DNA from: Microbispora amethystogenes
GTDB taxonomy: Bacteria; Actinomycetota; Actinomycetes; Streptosporangiales; Streptosporangiaceae
NCBI RefSeq assembly: GCF_016863015.1
Contig: NZ_BOOB01000003.1
Location: forward strand, 358,401 to 422,400
Direction of reading: 5' to 3'
Length of the DNA: 64,000 bases
Part shown: piece after piece, positions 54,642-63,196 of the stretch
Layout: each line of letters begins with the position of its first letter
How positions within the stretch are numbered: position 1 is the first letter of the stretch
Notes under the pieces: model-generated
Seen by the model: only the letters and a program-made list of their open reading frames with translations
What the model was told of the DNA's origin: nothing
The model's database searches: none
Program-made: the position numbers and the translations under genes

Positions 54642-55057
54642 TGCTCCACGGTGACAGGGGGTCGATCTCGGGGTTCGTCGTGGTCGTGATGCTGGCCGCC
54701 CTCGTGTGTCTCGGGCTGGTCGTGGACGGCGGGCAGAAGATCCGCGCCTATCGGGAGGCGTACGCGGTCGCGGAGGAGGCCGCACGAGCGGGGGCCGGCG
54801 TCGTCGACGTCGACCGCGCGTACGCCCAGGGCGGCCGGTTCGAGCTGGACACCGCCAACGCGCTGGCCGCGGGCCGCGCGTACCTCGCCTCGTCGGGACA
54901 CCGAGGGAACGTCGCGATGACGAGCGGACGGACGCTGCGAGTCACGGTGAACGTCTCCCGGCCGACCATGCTGCTGTCACTGATCGGGGTGGGTGACGTG
55001 ACGGCCACCGCGAGCGCATCCGCCCGGATGCTGCAGGGAATCGAGCAGGGAGAGTAG
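54638..55057 (+). CDS. TadG-like pilus-associated protein
   Basis: 139 residues from GTG 54638 (ATG 54641 also possible). N-terminal helix DRGSISGFVVVVMLAALVCL followed by GLVVDGGQKIRAYREAYAVA, EEAARAGAGVVD, the pattern of the Flp pilus-assembly TadE/G-like domain. Only the N-terminal module of TadG is present; the von Willebrand-like part of long TadG proteins is absent. Last of the pilin-type genes, directly followed by the LysM-BTAD gene. Confidence 0.85.
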   Translation: MMLHGDRGSISGFVVVVMLAALVCLGLVVDGGQKIRAYREAYAVAEEAARAGAGVVDVDRAYAQGGRFELDTANALAAGRAYLASSGHRGNVAMTSGRTLRVTVNVSRPTMLLSLIGVGDVTATASASARMLQGIEQGE

Positions 55058-57769
55058 ATGCACAGCCATCGCCCGACCGCTGCCGCCGTTTACTCGGCAC
55101 TGGCACTGGTGGCGCTGATCGTCGGGCCGCCCGTCGTCCTGCTCGGATTCCTCGAGCCGCCGCATATCCCCCCGCAGGCGGAGCTGGCCATGCCGGGTGA
55201 TCCGGCTTTCCTCGTGAACGTGCTGCTGGCCACGGCATGGCTGTGCTGGCTGATGTTCACCTGGTCGGTGCTCGCCGAGGTGGTGCGCCGTCTGCGGAAC
55301 GTGCATGAGCGCGCGGTGCTCCGGACGCCGTTCCAGCGGCTCGCCGCGTATCTGGTGACCACGATCGCGATTTCGGTTGTCGCCCCTACTCCGCAGGCCT
55401 TCGCCGCCACGTCCACCGTCACCGCCGCTTCCGTGGACACGCAGAAGACCATGCGGGAGGACGCCTCGGCGAAGGTAGAAGCCGTTCAGCAGCACAAGAC
55501 GTATCGGGTCAAGCCGCACGACACCCTGTGGGAGATCGCCAAGACGCATCTGGGTGATCCCATGCGATACCGGGAGATCGTGAAGCTGAACGAAGGCCGA
55601 CAGATGACGGACGGGACGACCTTCACCTCCGAGGGGTGGATCCGACCCGGCTGGGCGATCCGGATGCCGACGGACGCCACCGCCCTGGAACCGCGGCATG
55701 AGCGGGGAGCGGCTCAGGTCGAAGGGGACTCGGTCGTTGTACGAGAAGGCGACAGCCTGTGGGAAATCGCCGAGCGACACCTGGGGGACGGCAAGCGATA
55801 CAGAGAGATCTTCAAACTGAACAAGGGACGCTCTCAGGCGGACGGACGGCGGCTCACCGAGCCTGGCCAGCTTGAGGCCGGGTGGCGCCTGCGGCTGCCG
55901 CGGCGGGCACTGGTGTCATCGTCGAAACCTTCGCCCATCGCCGAGTCTGTCAACGCTGCCAACGCAGGGTCCGCAGAGAGTGTGACACCTCGCGTAACCG
56001 CGCCTCCGGCAGGTCAGCCTGCGCGCGCCCTTCCCGGCGTGAGCATCGCCCTGCCCGGCGGCGGGATGGTCGGGCTGTCGTTCGCGGCGGGGATCGCCCT
56101 GGCCCTGGCGACTGTACGTGTGCGGCAGCGTATCCGGCGGCCGATTCCCGAGGCGACGGAGGCCGTAAGCGTCGTGGCCGCGCCGAGGCCGGAGTCGGCC
56201 GTGCAGGCGGTGGAAGAGGAGTACCGGCAGGCCAACGAGCCGATCCCGGACGACTACAACTTGGTCAAGGACTCATTCACCACCGTGCCCCCTGTCACGC
56301 TGGATGTCGGCGTACGTGGTGGCGAGACCGCGACCGTGAACCTGTCCGGCCTGAGCCTGTGCCTGGGGGGGGATGGTGCCGAGGACGTCGTGCGGGCGCT
56401 GTTCGTGGCGCTCATCGCCCAGGCCGAGGCACAGCGGGTTGAGGTCGTCATGCCAAGGGACGATGCGGTCGAGTTGTTCGGGGACGACCTGGGTGCCCTG
56501 GTCCCGCACCTGCCAGGGCTGACCCTCACACCCACCTTCGACGACGCGGTGACGCATATCGCCAGCGAACACATCAGCCGCGCCGAGCTGCTGCGGGACG
56601 CGGAGGTCAACGATCTGGCCGAGCTGCGAGCCAGCCAGCCTGACGAGCTGATCCCGGCCTTGGTAATGGTCGGGCGGCTGGCCGGTCGGAACTCGTCATA
56701 CCTTGAGTCGTTCATAGGGCACGCACCAAGCATCGGGATCGGCACGATCGTGCTCGGCGACCAACTCGATGAGGCCAGATGCGAGGTCAGGGCGGACTTC
56801 CAGGCCGTCGCCGACGGTGAGCTGGATGGCGTAGGCCTGTTCCATCTCCAGAGGTCAGAGGCGATCGCTTTCCTCCGTCAGATCGCCATTCAGCACGGTC
56901 ACGAGGAGCTTGCCGCTCAGCAACTCACCGACATCCTCGAGAACGAGGTCTCGGGGACCGAGGCCCCGGAGGCCAAGGCCGTGGAGGTTGAGGTCTCGGA
57001 GGTTGAGAACGCCTCGAACACCGCCCGCCTCCGCCTGCTCCTCCTTGGCGAGGTGCGCGCCGAGGTCAATGGCGAACCCATCGATATCCCGACCGCCAAA
57101 GGACTGGAGATGCTCGTTCTCCTCGCCGTCCGTCCAGGCGGCCAGACACGCGAGGAAATCTGCGCCACACTCTGGCCCGATGTCGAGCAGCCCCAGGCCG
57201 GCTATCGTTTCCACGCCGCGCTCAGTGAGCTGCGTAAGCGGCTGTGGGCTACGACAGGATCGAACCGCAAGCTGACGAGCTTCATCGAAGCGGAAAACGC
57301 CACTTATCGGATCGACCGCGAGCATGTCTGGGTCGATCTGTGGGAGTTTCAGAGTGCCCTCGCCGACGCGCGGAAGGCCATGGACCCGGAGATTAAGGCC
57401 GCCGCGCTGGACAGGGCCGCCGGAGTATGCCGAGGTCACCTCGCCGACGGAGCACCATATCTCTGGGTCGATCTCGACCACAGAGATCCTTTCACCATCG
57501 CCGCCGTCCGGGCGCTCCTTCAGCTCGGAGGCATCCACGAGAAGGCGGGAAGATCCAAGCGAGCTCTGGAGGTCATGGAGCAGGCTCTGACGCTCGACCC
57601 CATCAACGAGGCCGCCGCAGCGGCCGTCATTCGCCTGCTCGTAGGGCTCGGCCGCCGAGACGAAGCACGCCTGCGCGCCCAGCACCTCAACGCCTACCTC
57701 GCCAGCCTCGATCTCGAACCAGCTCCCGCAACCCGCGAGGTCCTCAGGAAACTCCACAGCAGAGGCTGA
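55058..57769 (+). CDS. LysM-BTAD membrane-linked regulator of the Tad locus
   Basis: 903 residues. Two or three N-terminal membrane helices (AVYSALALVALIVGPPVVLL, FLVNVLLATAWLCWLMFTWS), two LysM repeats at about 148-200 and 225-280 (YRVKPHDTLWEIAKTHLGDP; VVVREGDSLWEIAERHLGDG), another helix (GGGMVGLSFAAGIALALATV), a middle domain of unknown type, then from about 650 a winged-helix/BTAD activator module (RLRLLLLGEVRAEVNGEPID; LFHLQRSEAIAFLRQIAIQH lies just before it). Fusion of a cell-wall-binding module with a transcription-factor module suggests wall-to-gene signalling; similar fusions end many actinobacterial Tad loci. Confidence 0.85.
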   Translation: MHSHRPTAAAVYSALALVALIVGPPVVLLGFLEPPHIPPQAELAMPGDPAFLVNVLLATAWLCWLMFTWSVLAEVVRRLRNVHERAVLRTPFQRLAAYLVTTIAISVVAPTPQAFAATSTVTAASVDTQKTMREDASAKVEAVQQHKTYRVKPHDTLWEIAKTHLGDPMRYREIVKLNEGRQMTDGTTFTSEGWIRPGWAIRMPTDATALEPRHERGAAQVEGDSVVVREGDSLWEIAERHLGDGKRYREIFKLNKGRSQADGRRLTEPGQLEAGWRLRLPRRALVSSSKPSPIAESVNAANAGSAESVTPRVTAPPAGQPARALPGVSIALPGGGMVGLSFAAGIALALATVRVRQRIRRPIPEATEAVSVVAAPRPESAVQAVEEEYRQANEPIPDDYNLVKDSFTTVPPVTLDVGVRGGETATVNLSGLSLCLGGDGAEDVVRALFVALIAQAEAQRVEVVMPRDDAVELFGDDLGALVPHLPGLTLTPTFDDAVTHIASEHISRAELLRDAEVNDLAELRASQPDELIPALVMVGRLAGRNSSYLESFIGHAPSIGIGTIVLGDQLDEARCEVRADFQAVADGELDGVGLFHLQRSEAIAFLRQIAIQHGHEELAAQQLTDILENEVSGTEAPEAKAVEVEVSEVENASNTARLRLLLLGEVRAEVNGEPIDIPTAKGLEMLVLLAVRPGGQTREEICATLWPDVEQPQAGYRFHAALSELRKRLWATTGSNRKLTSFIEAENATYRIDREHVWVDLWEFQSALADARKAMDPEIKAAALDRAAGVCRGHLADGAPYLWVDLDHRDPFTIAAVRALLQLGGIHEKAGRSKRALEVMEQALTLDPINEAAAAAVIRLLVGLGRRDEARLRAQHLNAYLASLDLEPAPATREVLRKLHSRG

Positions 57770-57913
57770 ATCGGCCCACAGAGCAGCATGCCTCAATGGC
57801 ATGTGCGCGTCTTTTCAGACCCTTGTGTCTTGGGGCACGGAGGCAAGAATGCGAATATATCAGGTGCCGTCGAAGAACCATTCGGTTTCACGCGACTCCA
57901 AGTTGGGCGGCCC

Positions 57914-58960
57914 CTACACGGGAAAGTGTCCTCGTTGCCGTTCACCCGGCTGACCGTCCGCAACGCGTTGAGTACCCCACGCTATCCAATGAATCTTATC
58001 GAGATCGTGGATTATGACGCTTCCATAGGATGTCGTGATTACTCCAGCGTTCCGGAGCGAGCGCAGCGCCTTATGCAGGGTGTTCTCCCTCGTGCCGACC
58101 ATCGCTGCGAGCTCTGACTGGGTGAGATGCTGGAGATGCACCCCTTCAGATGTACGTTTCCTAGGCCTCTCGGCTAGGTAGAGTAGAAACCGGGCAAGCC
58201 TAACAGTGACAGGGCTATCAATTTCAATTCGATGCATGGTAGCTCTGCGTAGCTGATTGGTTATGGTGCGAGTCAGCGCAATTGCTGCGTGTGGGGACTC
58301 GTAAAGGAACCTCAGGAATTCTTCCCGACGGATGCGGTATGCCACTAATGATCCGACAGCGACGATGTTGACCTCCTGAGGAGTTCCGTCCAGGGTTCCC
58401 AGCTCTCCCACTAAGTCTCCGGCTATCCGGGTAGCCAGAATTACTATGCGTCCGCCTTCCGTGACGGCCTCCACCTTGACGAGGCCATGGAGCAGGAGAA
58501 AAATATCCTCGGGGGAATCTCCCTTGCGCAGTAGAAGCTCACCGCTATCGAATCGGCTAGCCGTGCCAATTTGCAGCAAACGATCACGATCATCCGGGGT
58601 TAGGCTGCCGAGAAAAGTTCTCGACGGCCAATCGGCGGCTTTTTGCTTCTTGATCGGATCGCTCTTAAGTGTGATATCTTCAGCGGGCTCTTCAGGTCCA
58701 CATGAGGAATCGGACGTGCCACGCGCGACAGGGGAGTCCCCGGTGATTGATGAGGGAAATGGTGACGCAGCGCTTTCGAGACTTTCAATGTCCGTAACTG
58801 TCGAGGGGAGACTTACCCCCAAGAGCCTGGCGCCGTAGCGACGTAACAAGCTGTAGTCCAAGCGCGCTGGCGCGTGCGGCACTTGGTCTTCCGCATCTCC
58901 GCGCGGAATCCCAATCAACGATTCCCAGTACCGGCGACCCAAAGTAACGCGAGCGTTCAC
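57914..58960 (-). CDS. Crp/Fnr-family regulator with long N-terminal extension
   Basis: 348 residues. The first 110 or so are unusual and Ser/Pro/Asp-rich. The cyclic-nucleotide-binding-like domain is at about 115-235 (LLRKGDSPEDIFLLLHGLVK, AGDLVGELGTLDGTPQEVNI) and the Crp helix-turn-helix at about 280-325 (HLQHLTQSELAAMVGTREN, TLHKALRSLRNAGVI). Lower GC than its neighbours, suggesting a different history. ATGA overlap with the membrane-protein gene upstream; they form a two-gene unit. 57770-57913 contains only a short hairpin (CATGCC/GGCATG at about 57787-57803). Confidence 0.88.
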   Translation of the reverse strand: MNARVTLGRRYWESLIGIPRGDAEDQVPHAPARLDYSLLRRYGARLLGVSLPSTVTDIESLESAASPFPSSITGDSPVARGTSDSSCGPEEPAEDITLKSDPIKKQKAADWPSRTFLGSLTPDDRDRLLQIGTASRFDSGELLLRKGDSPEDIFLLLHGLVKVEAVTEGGRIVILATRIAGDLVGELGTLDGTPQEVNIVAVGSLVAYRIRREEFLRFLYESPHAAIALTRTITNQLRRATMHRIEIDSPVTVRLARFLLYLAERPRKRTSEGVHLQHLTQSELAAMVGTRENTLHKALRSLRNAGVITTSYGSVIIHDLDKIHWIAWGTQRVADGQPGERQRGHFPV

Positions 58961-59421
58961 TCGACCACTTCCTCGGTCTGTCGCTGCTCTTCCCCTACGA
59001 CCAGCATCACCGAGTTCATAGTTGCGGAACGAGGGGGTGGGCTGATGTTGCCCTGGTCAGGTTGTCCGGCAGAGGCATCCGTGCGCTCGTTACCCAGCAG
59101 AGCAGCCTGGACGACGCGTGTGGTCCCCAGCTGGCGCAGCAGCGCCGGACCGGCGGCGCCCACAGCTATCGCGGCCACCACCCCACTGATTTGGTCATGC
59201 ATAAGGCCCCCCGCCACTGCACCCAGTAGTAGTCGCGTGATGGCGACCAGCGAGTCGGCAAGGGGGTCAACGTACCGCAATAACGCAGGCATGGAACGCT
59301 TTCTGCTGGCACGGGCCCGGTGCCGGTCGCGCTGCCATGAGGTCAGATAGCCCCAAAAACCAATGATCTCGACGACCAGCCCGCCGCCCGCGCCGAAAAG
59401 CGCGGCTAGCTGCCACTGCAC
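58957..59421 (-). CDS. Small membrane protein paired with the Crp-like regulator
   Basis: 154 residues. Hydrophobic segments at the N-terminus (LAALFGAGGGLVVEIIGFWG) and the middle (LADSLVAITRLLLGAVAGGL; ISGVVAAIAVGAAGPALLRQ) separated by a basic loop (SWQRDRHRARASRKRS), then a hydrophilic tail. Three to four helices are likely. It might be a sensor or small channel acting with the overlapping regulator gene; no family recognised. 59422-59697 holds no supported gene. Confidence 0.6.
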   Translation of the reverse strand: MQWQLAALFGAGGGLVVEIIGFWGYLTSWQRDRHRARASRKRSMPALLRYVDPLADSLVAITRLLLGAVAGGLMHDQISGVVAAIAVGAAGPALLRQLGTTRVVQAALLGNERTDASAGQPDQGNISPPPRSATMNSVMLVVGEEQRQTEEVVE

Positions 59422-59697
59422 GATAGGTCACACCTCCTGACGACGGGTAGGTCACCTACGAAACCATGTCCTCCCTGTCGCTCCAAGCGCCACTTGTCGT
59501 TACCCTCATCGGAATTCCCTGGACGGCCAGCAATGGCGTGACATCAGGAGCTTGCCCTCGACTAGTACGGCAGCCGCCATTTCCTGCCTGGCCTGCGGTG
59601 ATCCGGCTGATCGCGGTGCGTTCCCGGCGGCTTGATGGATGCGATCTCGTGATGTGGAGGCCGGACAACGGATGCAGCCGCCTGCGATCTCTTCTGT

Positions 59698-59853
59698 GTG
59701 ACGAGAAAACGATCAAAGGCGGCTGCTGACGCCATGGTAGAAGCCCGCCGGGTCCAGCGGAGGGTGGCTGAGCTACTGGATGACCTGCGGCCGTTGTTCG
59801 CCCGGACGTCGGTCTGGCGGCAGGCGGGCAAGTACGTCCGCGGCGGTCTCGGC
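59698..59853 (+). pseudogene. IS701-family transposase N-terminal fragment
   Basis: Reads VAELLDDLRPLFARTSVWRQ then AGKYVRGGL, the strongly conserved start of IS701-type transposases, with a basic lead-in (TRKRSKAAADAMVEARRVQR). Transposase similarity stops at about 59853, where the frame runs directly into a secreted-protein gene. Different from the IS701 relic at 43.7-44.1 kb, which keeps a different part of the protein. Confidence 0.7.
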
Positions 59854-60783
59854 AAGCGGGCGAGCGGCGATCAGACCAGCTACCTCCGTAACTCCGTCGT
59901 CGTCCAGAACGGGTCCACACTGCGCACGATCACCGGCGGCAACACCTGCAAGGAGACCGACAGCGGCACCGGCTTCTGGGACCGGTACGCGAAAACACCC
60001 GTCGGCGACGGCGCACAGTACTAGACCGGGGACGCGAAGGTCGTCGGCGACAAGGTGGTCAAGTTCTACTACCAGGTGACGGGAGACGCCTCGACGCGGG
60101 GAGCGTACGTCAAGTTCCCCGTGGACGACCTCGAATCCAAGAGCGCGCTGACCGTCACCCCCACGGACCTGCAGGACTGCACGTCGTCCTCACTACCGGT
60201 CATCTGGGGTGCGTCACTCGTCGATCAAGGCGAGTACACGTACGTCTACGGCTGGGGAGGCGACGGGGCCGCCGAGAAGTCTCTCTTCCTCGCGCGGACG
60301 CCCGCGGACGCCGACCCGAGCGACCAGTCACGCTGGCATTACTACGCCGGCCTTTCCGGGAGCGGCGCCCAGTGGGCGAGCTCCTGCGCTTCGGCCCAGC
60401 CACTGAAACCGAAAGCCAAGACCGACTTCAGCCTGATCGTCGCGAACGGACTGTTCTGGCTCGTGCGCCACACTCCGGGGGCGACGGCCCCAGGGGAGAT
60501 CGTCGCGATGCCCTCCCGTAATGCCTGGGGATTCGGCTCTGAGCAGGTCGACCTCTACACACCGCCGGAGACGAGAACCAACCCGAAATACTCGTCGATT
60601 TACGGAGTGAGAGTCCACCCGGGAGCTCTCTCGGATCCCAACAGACTTCTCATCTCCTACACCGTCGGCACGAGTGCGATCGATCTGACCTGCTGGGTCC
60701 ACGGGTATTCTTTCCCCGACAGTTACTCCCCGCGCTTCATCGACGTGGCCAAGACGGCCTTCTTCTCCCCCAAGGTCCCCTGA
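59854..60783 (+). pseudogene. Broken secreted beta-propeller-like (DUF4185-type) protein
   Basis: The 5' end is replaced in frame by a transposase fragment, and TAG at 60022-60024 interrupts the frame (TGG expected: DGAQY, stop, TGDAKVVGDKVVKFYYQV). Conserved-looking parts include GTGFWDRYAKTPVGDGAQY, GEYTYVYGWGGDGAAEKSLF, ANGLFWLVRHTP and YGVRVHPGALSDPNRLLISY, typical of DUF4185-like propellers of secreted actinobacterial proteins. From 60055 a 242-residue open frame remains but lacks a signal peptide. Probably non-functional. Confidence 0.65.
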
Positions 60784-60798
60784 ATCCTGTCACTAGGC

Positions 60799-60953
60799 GG
60801 TGTCTGATAAATCATGGCCCTGCTACGCGTGGCCCAGGCGGCGCCTCGCTGCGTTCTCGTCGTCGCCCATAGCTCCGGCTATGGGTTCCTCCTCGGCCTT
60901 GCGATGCGTCCGCCTGGATCCCCGCTCGCGACCGGCAGCATTTGTCAGACACC
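60799..60953. mobile_element. 155-base MITE-like palindromic element
   Basis: GGTGTCTGATAAAT at 60799-60812 faces its complement (one mismatch) at 60940-60953. The interior is also imperfectly self-complementary (CCAGGCGG near one side and CCGCCTGG near the other, CCATAGCTCCGGCTATGG in the centre). It carries no gene and looks like a miniature inverted-repeat element. It ends 16 bases before the next start codon, so it could influence that gene's transcription. Confidence 0.65.
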
Positions 60954-60968
60954 CCTGGGGAGGCCGTT

Positions 60969-61304
60969 ATGAGAGAACATGGCACTCGACGCATGGTGGC
61001 CTCCCGCGCGGCCCTCCGTCTCGCGGGGCCGGCCCTGTTCCTTCTCTGCTCGTGCACGCCCCTCGCCAGCGAATTCATCCAGGTGGTGAACGGAACGGGC
61101 GAGGTGATCACGGTATCCGTGCAAGGACACCCGCGCCCATTCGCCACGCTGACTCCGAACGCGGTCACGAGCTTCGACCCGCTGGACGAGCAGTGCGATC
61201 GGCCGCGTCCGGACGACGCGATGGTCGCACGTACGGAAAGCGGCACGACCTACACGTACGGCCCTCCCCTGTGCCGGGGTAAGACCTGGAACGTCGGCCG
61301 TTGA
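60969..61304 (+). CDS. Small lipoprotein, paralogue of the 44116-44463 gene
   Basis: 111 residues from ATG 60969 (GGGGAGG 6 bases upstream, immediately after the MITE-like element). Signal segment AALRLAGPALFLLCSC with lipobox-like end, then FIQVVNGTGEVITVSVQG, a mid Cys (DEQCDRP) and TESGTTYTYGPPLCRGKTW, matching the paralogue in both Cys and the YTYGP motif. A surface-exposed beta-rich domain is likely. Function unknown; both copies sit beside mobile-element debris. Confidence 0.78.
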   Translation: MREHGTRRMVASRAALRLAGPALFLLCSCTPLASEFIQVVNGTGEVITVSVQGHPRPFATLTPNAVTSFDPLDEQCDRPRPDDAMVARTESGTTYTYGPPLCRGKTWNVGR

Positions 61305-61323
61305 CCACCGACCGGCCAGGGCG

Positions 61324-61740
61324 TCAGATCAGGTTGTCCTCGACGGCCAGGCCGAACTCGCCCTTGCCGTACATCGCGAGGGCCCGATCGACGTCATTGG
61401 CCACGTGGACGCTGCCCGCGTGGGCGTCCCGCCAGGCCCGCTCGATCCGGTCACCTCAGCTAAGGGAGGTGCCCCGGCCGTCTTGGCAGGATGTCGATCG
61501 CCTCCAGCGCCCGCTCGGTGGCGCGCACCTGGTCTCTGCGCACCCACAGGCGCAGCTCGGCCGGGATCGTCTCGCCCCGCACCGCGTGCTCGTACACCTC
61601 CCGCACGTTGCGGTCGGTCTGCAGGATCGCGCGTCGATCTCCGACGCAGCCTGGGCCACCGCCACCTGCGCGTACTGGTCCTCGGCGAACCGGCCGCCGT
61701 CCAATAGGAAGGGTGCGGCCTCGGGTTCGGATGAGATGGG
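61324..61740 (-). pseudogene. Acyl-CoA dehydrogenase-like C-terminal remnant
   Basis: Minus-strand pieces in different frames: DRNVREVYEHAVRGETIPAE, LRLWVRRDQVRATERALEAI, then in another frame HVANDVDRALAMYGKGEFGL and AVEDNLI before TGA at 61324. This is the C-terminal helix bundle of acyl-CoA dehydrogenase-type flavoproteins, the branch including flavin-dependent monooxygenases. At least two frameshifts and no N-terminal two thirds. 61741-62253 is comparatively AT-rich with no gene I can support. Confidence 0.55.
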
Positions 61741-62253
61741 TGCCTGCACAGGTGCGTATACCCGAAGTGATCGTCATCAGGTCATGCGGTTGGTGGATTC
61801 AGAGGATGGCCAATCGCATGGCCAATGCTCGACCAGTGGTTCGCCACTCATGACTGGCCATGATCTCCATGGTGTTTCCCCTGGTCAAGGGCTTGTGGTG
61901 TGGCATCTTGCTGACCCGACTGTAAGGGCGATCCCTATGATCAAAGGGTTGGGCGGGGCTGCGCTGATTGATTTGTTCTGATGGCAGGTTCCTGCATTCC
62001 CTCGGCCCATTTCTCTGATTGGCTTTGTTGCTCACTCGCTGCTTTGGTGTGGGTGATTGCCTATTCTTGGCATTTTCCATCCCGCGACCCCCTAGCTCTC
62101 GGCGCTTTCTCTGTGGCCTCACTCCATCTTGGCCAGGGAAAATATGGCAAAGGCGCGCGGGATTTCATTGCATCGGTCTCCGCCCCGTGTTTCAATTGAA
62201 TTGCCAAAAGAGAAGGGCGACGCGATTGGTGCGTCGCGGAGATCGGAGAAAAC

Positions 62254-63072
62254 ATGTCGAATGGAGCTCCCGGTAAGTGCGTCCCTTCAAACGTTCCGGG
62301 GGAGAAGCTCACGCCGGAAGACATGGCGCGCGTGACGCCGGACGATTGGGCGGAGATTCAGCGGCTCGCACGCGGCTACTGCCGTACGGTCGACGCCACC
62401 CGTTCACGTAAGCGAATGGACGGAAGCGCGACCATCGTCAAGGGCGGGCACGCGCCGTACGGGACGGACGATGTGTCTGACGATGTCACGCAGGACGCGG
62501 TGCTTCTGTTCGCTCAGCGCCTGCGTGACGTGCTCGCGTCCTGCGCCCCTACCCCGGACAGCGGCTCTACCCGGGAGGCTCAGGCATGGGTCTATGTGCG
62601 CCGGGACGGCGGAGAGATGACCATCACGCGGACGACTCTGCAGCGGTGGGCGGTTCGCGATGCCGCCGCGCGGAACGGGTACCGGGTCGACGTTCCGGCT
62701 GATCAGATCGATGCCACGCCGGGGGCTCAGCTCATGCGCGGTGTCCCGCGAACGGAGACGGTCACCGGGGCCGCCGTCGCGTTCTGCGTCTCTCAGCACA
62801 GCGCGGAGATGTTCCGTCAGGCGTTCGGAGACGGTCGGGACTTCCCGACCATCGGGCGCATGATCGATATCGCGTCCAACGCTGAGGACCTCGGACGGGC
62901 GGGCGTCTTCAGCACCGTTGCCCAGGCACGCTACGGGGGCGCGTACGGCTCTCGCCGGAACGTGATCCGGGTGCGGGACGCCGCACGGGCCGAGTGGCGG
63001 GAACTGTCGGAGCGTCTTGACGACGTCAGGAGCACCATGGTCCGCCGTGGAATCAATGATGTAGAGGACTGA
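62254..63072 (+). CDS. Hypothetical protein, possibly element-borne
   Basis: 272 residues from ATG 62254 (CGGAG 5 bases upstream). Hydrophilic and apparently cytoplasmic; no membrane segment. Recognisable stretches: PDDWAEIQRLARGYCRTVDA, GTDDVSDDVTQDAVLLFAQR (reminiscent of sigma region 2 in phage-type proteins, but weak), WVYVRRDGGEMTITRTTLQR and a basic C-terminus (RNVIRVRDAARAEWRELSER). Followed by a clear terminator and then repeats. It may be a replication or regulatory protein of a mobile element; that is a guess. Confidence 0.65.
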   Translation: MSNGAPGKCVPSNVPGEKLTPEDMARVTPDDWAEIQRLARGYCRTVDATRSRKRMDGSATIVKGGHAPYGTDDVSDDVTQDAVLLFAQRLRDVLASCAPTPDSGSTREAQAWVYVRRDGGEMTITRTTLQRWAVRDAAARNGYRVDVPADQIDATPGAQLMRGVPRTETVTGAAVAFCVSQHSAEMFRQAFGDGRDFPTIGRMIDIASNAEDLGRAGVFSTVAQARYGGAYGSRRNVIRVRDAARAEWRELSERLDDVRSTMVRRGINDVED

Positions 63073-63083
63073 CGTTACCCGCT

Positions 63084-63117
63084 GAGAGGGCCTCAGAGAG
63101 CGTTCTGAGGCCCTCTC
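63084..63117 (+). terminator. Hairpin terminator
   Basis: GAGAGGGCCTCAGA (63084-63097) pairs perfectly with 63104-63117 around GAGCGT, 11 bases after the hypothetical gene's stop, followed by TTA. Confidence 0.85.
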
Positions 63118-63196
63118 TTATGCCCGCCGGGGTGCACCGCACCCGTTTCAGGGCCCCAAAGTAGCCGGGCGAAAGGACGCTTGGGCTGTTGTGCGT

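Noticed and set aside
62129..62335. Short basic open frame ahead of the 62254 gene
   Set aside because: It overlaps the start of a better gene by 80 bases in another frame and has no convincing site or motif.
62480..62560. Possible sigma-factor region 2 in the 272-residue hypothetical protein
   Set aside because: Only DDVTQDAVLLFAQRL resembles it; region 4 is absent, so the call would be unsupported.
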